The position numbers and the translations under genes are program-made. 6,042 nt of DNA from a bacterium (GTDB taxonomy: Bacteria; UBA9089; CG2-30-40-21; SBAY01), in assembly GCA_030018635.1 (NCBI GenBank), contig JASEHU010000141.1, forward strand, positions 1 to 6,042, read 5' to 3'. Shown here one piece after another: positions 4,459-6,042 of this stretch. The number at the start of each line of letters is the position of its first letter. The first letter of the stretch is position 1. A model generated the notes under the pieces. That model searched no databases. It was not told the DNA's origin and saw nothing but the letters and a program-made list of their open reading frames with translations.

Positions 4459-5944
4459 CTTTTTCTGCTAATTCCACAGCATCAATCAGGCATTTAAGTT
4501 TATTCATCGTTTCGTAATATTCAGTCTCCGGGTTTGAATCGGCCACAATTCCTGCCCCAGCCTGCAGATAAACCTGACCATCCTTAATCACCATGGTTCT
4601 AATCGTAATGCAGGTGTCCATGTTACATGAGAAGCTAAAATATCCCACACAACCGGCATAAAGTCCTCTTCGCTCAGGCTCTAATTCATCGATTATTTCC
4701 ATCGCTCTAACCTTAGGGGCACCGCTAACCGTCCCGGCAGGAAAACAAGCCCTGATTAAGTTAAAGGCATCATATTCGGGAAGTAGTTTTCCTTTTACTG
4801 AGGTAACAATATGCATGACATGGGAGTATTTCTCTATCACCTTGAATTCAGGCAGACAAATTGTTTTATACTCGCATACCCGGCCAATATCATTTCGCCC
4901 AAGGTCAACCAACATAATATGTTCGGCATTTTCCTTTGGGTCGGCTAATAGTTCCTGGGCATATTTATTGTCTATCTCCTCATTAATTCCTCGTGGTTTT
5001 GTCCCCGCAATAGGTCGAATTTCTACCTCGCCATCTTCCAATCTTACCAGAATTTCTGGTGAAGAACCTACCAGGCTTACTTCATCATATTTTAGATAAA
5101 ACATATAGGGTGAAGGATTTATCCGTCTTAATGCCCGATAGATAATCAATGGGTTGCAATGAATTGAAGTGCTCAACCGTTGGGAAAGAACAACCTGAAA
5201 TATATCCCCTGCCTTGATGTATTCCTTTGCTGCTCTTACTATTTCTTCAAATCCATCTTTGGTGAAATTGGATTGGAGTGGGATTTTTGGATTTTGGATT
5301 CGGGGCACCCGCTTGCGGGTCGTTGGATTTTGGATTGATACTGGCTGTTCTAATTTACTGATTATACCTTCAATTTGTCGTGTTGCCTTATCATAGGCCA
5401 GGTCCGGGTCTCCGTCCACATAGGCATTTGAAACTACCTTTATGGTTTGAAGAAGATGGTCGAAAATAAGAATGGTATCGGTGACAACAAAGAATGTATC
5501 CGGTAGATTGAGGGCATCCGGGTTTTTGTCGGGCAACTTCTCAACAAATCTCACATAATCATAACTTAAATAGCCTACTGCTCCTCCGTAAAATCTCGGT
5601 AGTCCATCAACCTTCACCGGCTTGAATTGACTCATTAACTTTTTAAGTTGAATTAACGGGTCATTTGCTACATCAAAATACTCTTCCTGACCGTCTTTAA
5701 TAATTATGCCTTGAGTCCCTTTGGATTTAAAGATAATGGAAGGAGCGGCGCCCAAAAATGAGTATCTACCTAATTTCTCTCCCTTTTCTACACTTTCTAA
5801 GAGATAGGCATATTTTTCCTCCTGACTAATTTTATAGAAGGCAGAAACAGGGGTCTCTAAATCACCCAAAATCTCTTTATACACGGGTATTAAATTACCT
5901 TCATTAGCCTTTTGCCTGAATTCTTCTTTGGTGGGATAATACAT
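4451..5944 (-). CDS. trpE: anthranilate synthase component I (TrpE)
   Basis: TrpE converts chorismate plus ammonia (supplied by the TrpG glutaminase) to anthranilate, the first committed step of tryptophan synthesis, in the cytoplasm. From the proposed start it has 497 residues, the usual length. Numbering from an upstream ATG at 6001: the N-terminal domain carries LLES (67-70) and GRYSFLG (78-84), the tryptophan feedback site, with NPSPYM (295-300). The chorismate-binding domain shows GDIFQVVLSQR (265-275), SSPEILVR (313-320), RPIAGTKPRG (329-338), H361 and LVDLGRND (364-371), FPAGTVSGAPK (420-430) and AGAGIVADSNPETEYYET (481-498). I start it at residue 20 (MYYPTKEEF), where TrpE homology begins. 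The 19 extra codons arise from a palindrome and a promoter. Residues 223-240 are a repeat-derived linker. No trpG or other trp gene is present in the window. Confidence 0.95.
   Translation of the reverse strand: MYYPTKEEFRQKANEGNLIPVYKEILGDLETPVSAFYKISQEEKYAYLLESVEKGEKLGRYSFLGAAPSIIFKSKGTQGIIIKDGQEEYFDVANDPLIQLKKLMSQFKPVKVDGLPRFYGGAVGYLSYDYVRFVEKLPDKNPDALNLPDTFFVVTDTILIFDHLLQTIKVVSNAYVDGDPDLAYDKATRQIEGIISKLEQPVSIQNPTTRKRVPRIQNPKIPLQSNFTKDGFEEIVRAAKEYIKAGDIFQVVLSQRLSTSIHCNPLIIYRALRRINPSPYMFYLKYDEVSLVGSSPEILVRLEDGEVEIRPIAGTKPRGINEEIDNKYAQELLADPKENAEHIMLVDLGRNDIGRVCEYKTICLPEFKVIEKYSHVMHIVTSVKGKLLPEYDAFNLIRACFPAGTVSGAPKVRAMEIIDELEPERRGLYAGCVGYFSFSCNMDTCITIRTMVIKDGQVYLQAGAGIVADSNPETEYYETMNKLKCLIDAVELAEKGL
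5287..5336. repeat. repeat element embedded in frame in the trpE interdomain linker
   Basis: Two direct copies of TTGGATTTTGGATT (5287-5300 and 5323-5336) flank a GC-rich hairpin, ACCCGC-TT-GCGGGT (5307-5320). The arrangement looks like intergenic repetitive DNA, yet it is read in frame as residues of about 223-239, giving the peptide echo SIQNP...RIQNP. It falls between the N-terminal and chorismate-binding domains, where extra residues are tolerated. Confidence 0.6.
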
Positions 5945-5950
5945 AAATTC

Positions 5951-5979
5951 ACTATACCATAAATAACTAAATTTTGCAA
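5951..5979 (-). promoter_or_regulatory. trpE promoter, probably giving a leaderless mRNA
   Basis: On the minus strand TTGCAA (5974-5979) and TATAGT (5951-5956) are separated by 17 nt, a good sigma70-type pair. Counting 7 nt past the -10 lands on the A of the ATG at 5944. No Shine-Dalgarno sequence precedes that ATG, which fits leaderless translation. There is no room for a trp leader peptide or attenuator downstream of this promoter. Confidence 0.5.
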
Positions 5980-5995
5980 CTGTTTTTTTGTAGAT

Positions 5996-6041
5996 TGTCA
6001 TTTAAGAATTAAAAGTGGACACTTTTAATTCTTAAATGACA
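5996..6041. repeat. 22-bp-arm palindrome at window end
   Basis: Bases 5996-6017 are the exact reverse complement of 6020-6041, with only GA between them; the ends read TGTCATTT and AAATGACA. The near-zero loop and TG...CA ends suggest two abutted terminal repeats of an insertion sequence, a solo remnant, or a fold-back at a contig end. A strong rho-independent terminator for a gene beyond the window is less likely, since no GC-rich stem is present. The upstream ATG (5999-6001) of the long trpE frame is part of this palindrome. Confidence 0.8.
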
Positions 6042-6042
6042 G

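Noticed and set aside
4815..5396. Plus-strand open frames within trpE
   Set aside because: Antisense to highly conserved TrpE motifs, no ribosome-binding site.
5945..6001. Upstream ATG at 6001 as the trpE start
   Set aside because: The added 19 residues come from the palindrome and the promoter region and lie before the point where TrpE homology begins (MYYPTKEEF); no SD precedes the ATG.

Overview
All nine genes or gene remnants in this window read leftward (minus strand). They are bacterial: Shine-Dalgarno sites of the AGGAGG type, a bacterial GAF/HisKA histidine kinase, a bacterial TrpE and two bacterial toxin-antitoxin pairs. The background DNA is AT-rich. The intergenic spaces are full of small palindromic and inverted-repeat elements, and one gene pair (DUF5678 plus retropepsin-like protease) is one I associate with uncultivated, metagenome-derived lineages. 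A candidate-phylum bacterium (for example Omnitrophota or Desantisbacteria-like) is plausible, but the sequence alone cannot settle it.

Layout in transcription order, from the right end. (1) A 22-bp-arm palindrome (5996-6041) lies next to trpE, anthranilate synthase component I. trpE most likely starts at 5944, directly behind a good -35/-10 pair, which would make the mRNA leaderless. (2) A 155-bp non-autonomous element (4296-4450) with 16-bp terminal inverted repeats sits exactly at the trpE stop codon, flanked by an 8-bp target duplication that contains the stop codon. (3) Two toxin-antitoxin modules follow: an AT-rich TumA-like/TumE-like (DUF6516) pair at 4227-3506, then a GC-richer MNT nucleotidyltransferase/HepT-like HEPN pair at 3201-2342 with its own promoter. 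(4) A small Cys-rich protein (2322-2077) follows HepT closely. (5) After about 170 bp of repeats come a DUF5678 protein and a retropepsin-like aspartic protease cut off just after its DSGA active-site motif by a 170-bp inverted-repeat element. (6) Last is a soluble GAF-domain histidine kinase (1350-103).

The most informative structure is a perfect 26-bp direct repeat at 2318-2343 and 4230-4255. It contains a strong ribosome-binding site. One copy leads the Cys-rich gene and overlaps the HepT stop codon; the other leads the TumA-like gene. The two copies bracket exactly the double toxin-antitoxin segment (period 1,912 bp). The simplest reading is that a composite TA cassette sits inside the leader of the Cys-rich gene, leaving a working ribosome-binding site on both sides. 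Together with the two MITE-like insertions, the in-frame repeat in the trpE linker and the dispersed hairpin repeats, this is a locus of accumulated small insertions between two housekeeping-type genes. I see no CRISPR array, tRNA, rRNA or complete transposase gene.
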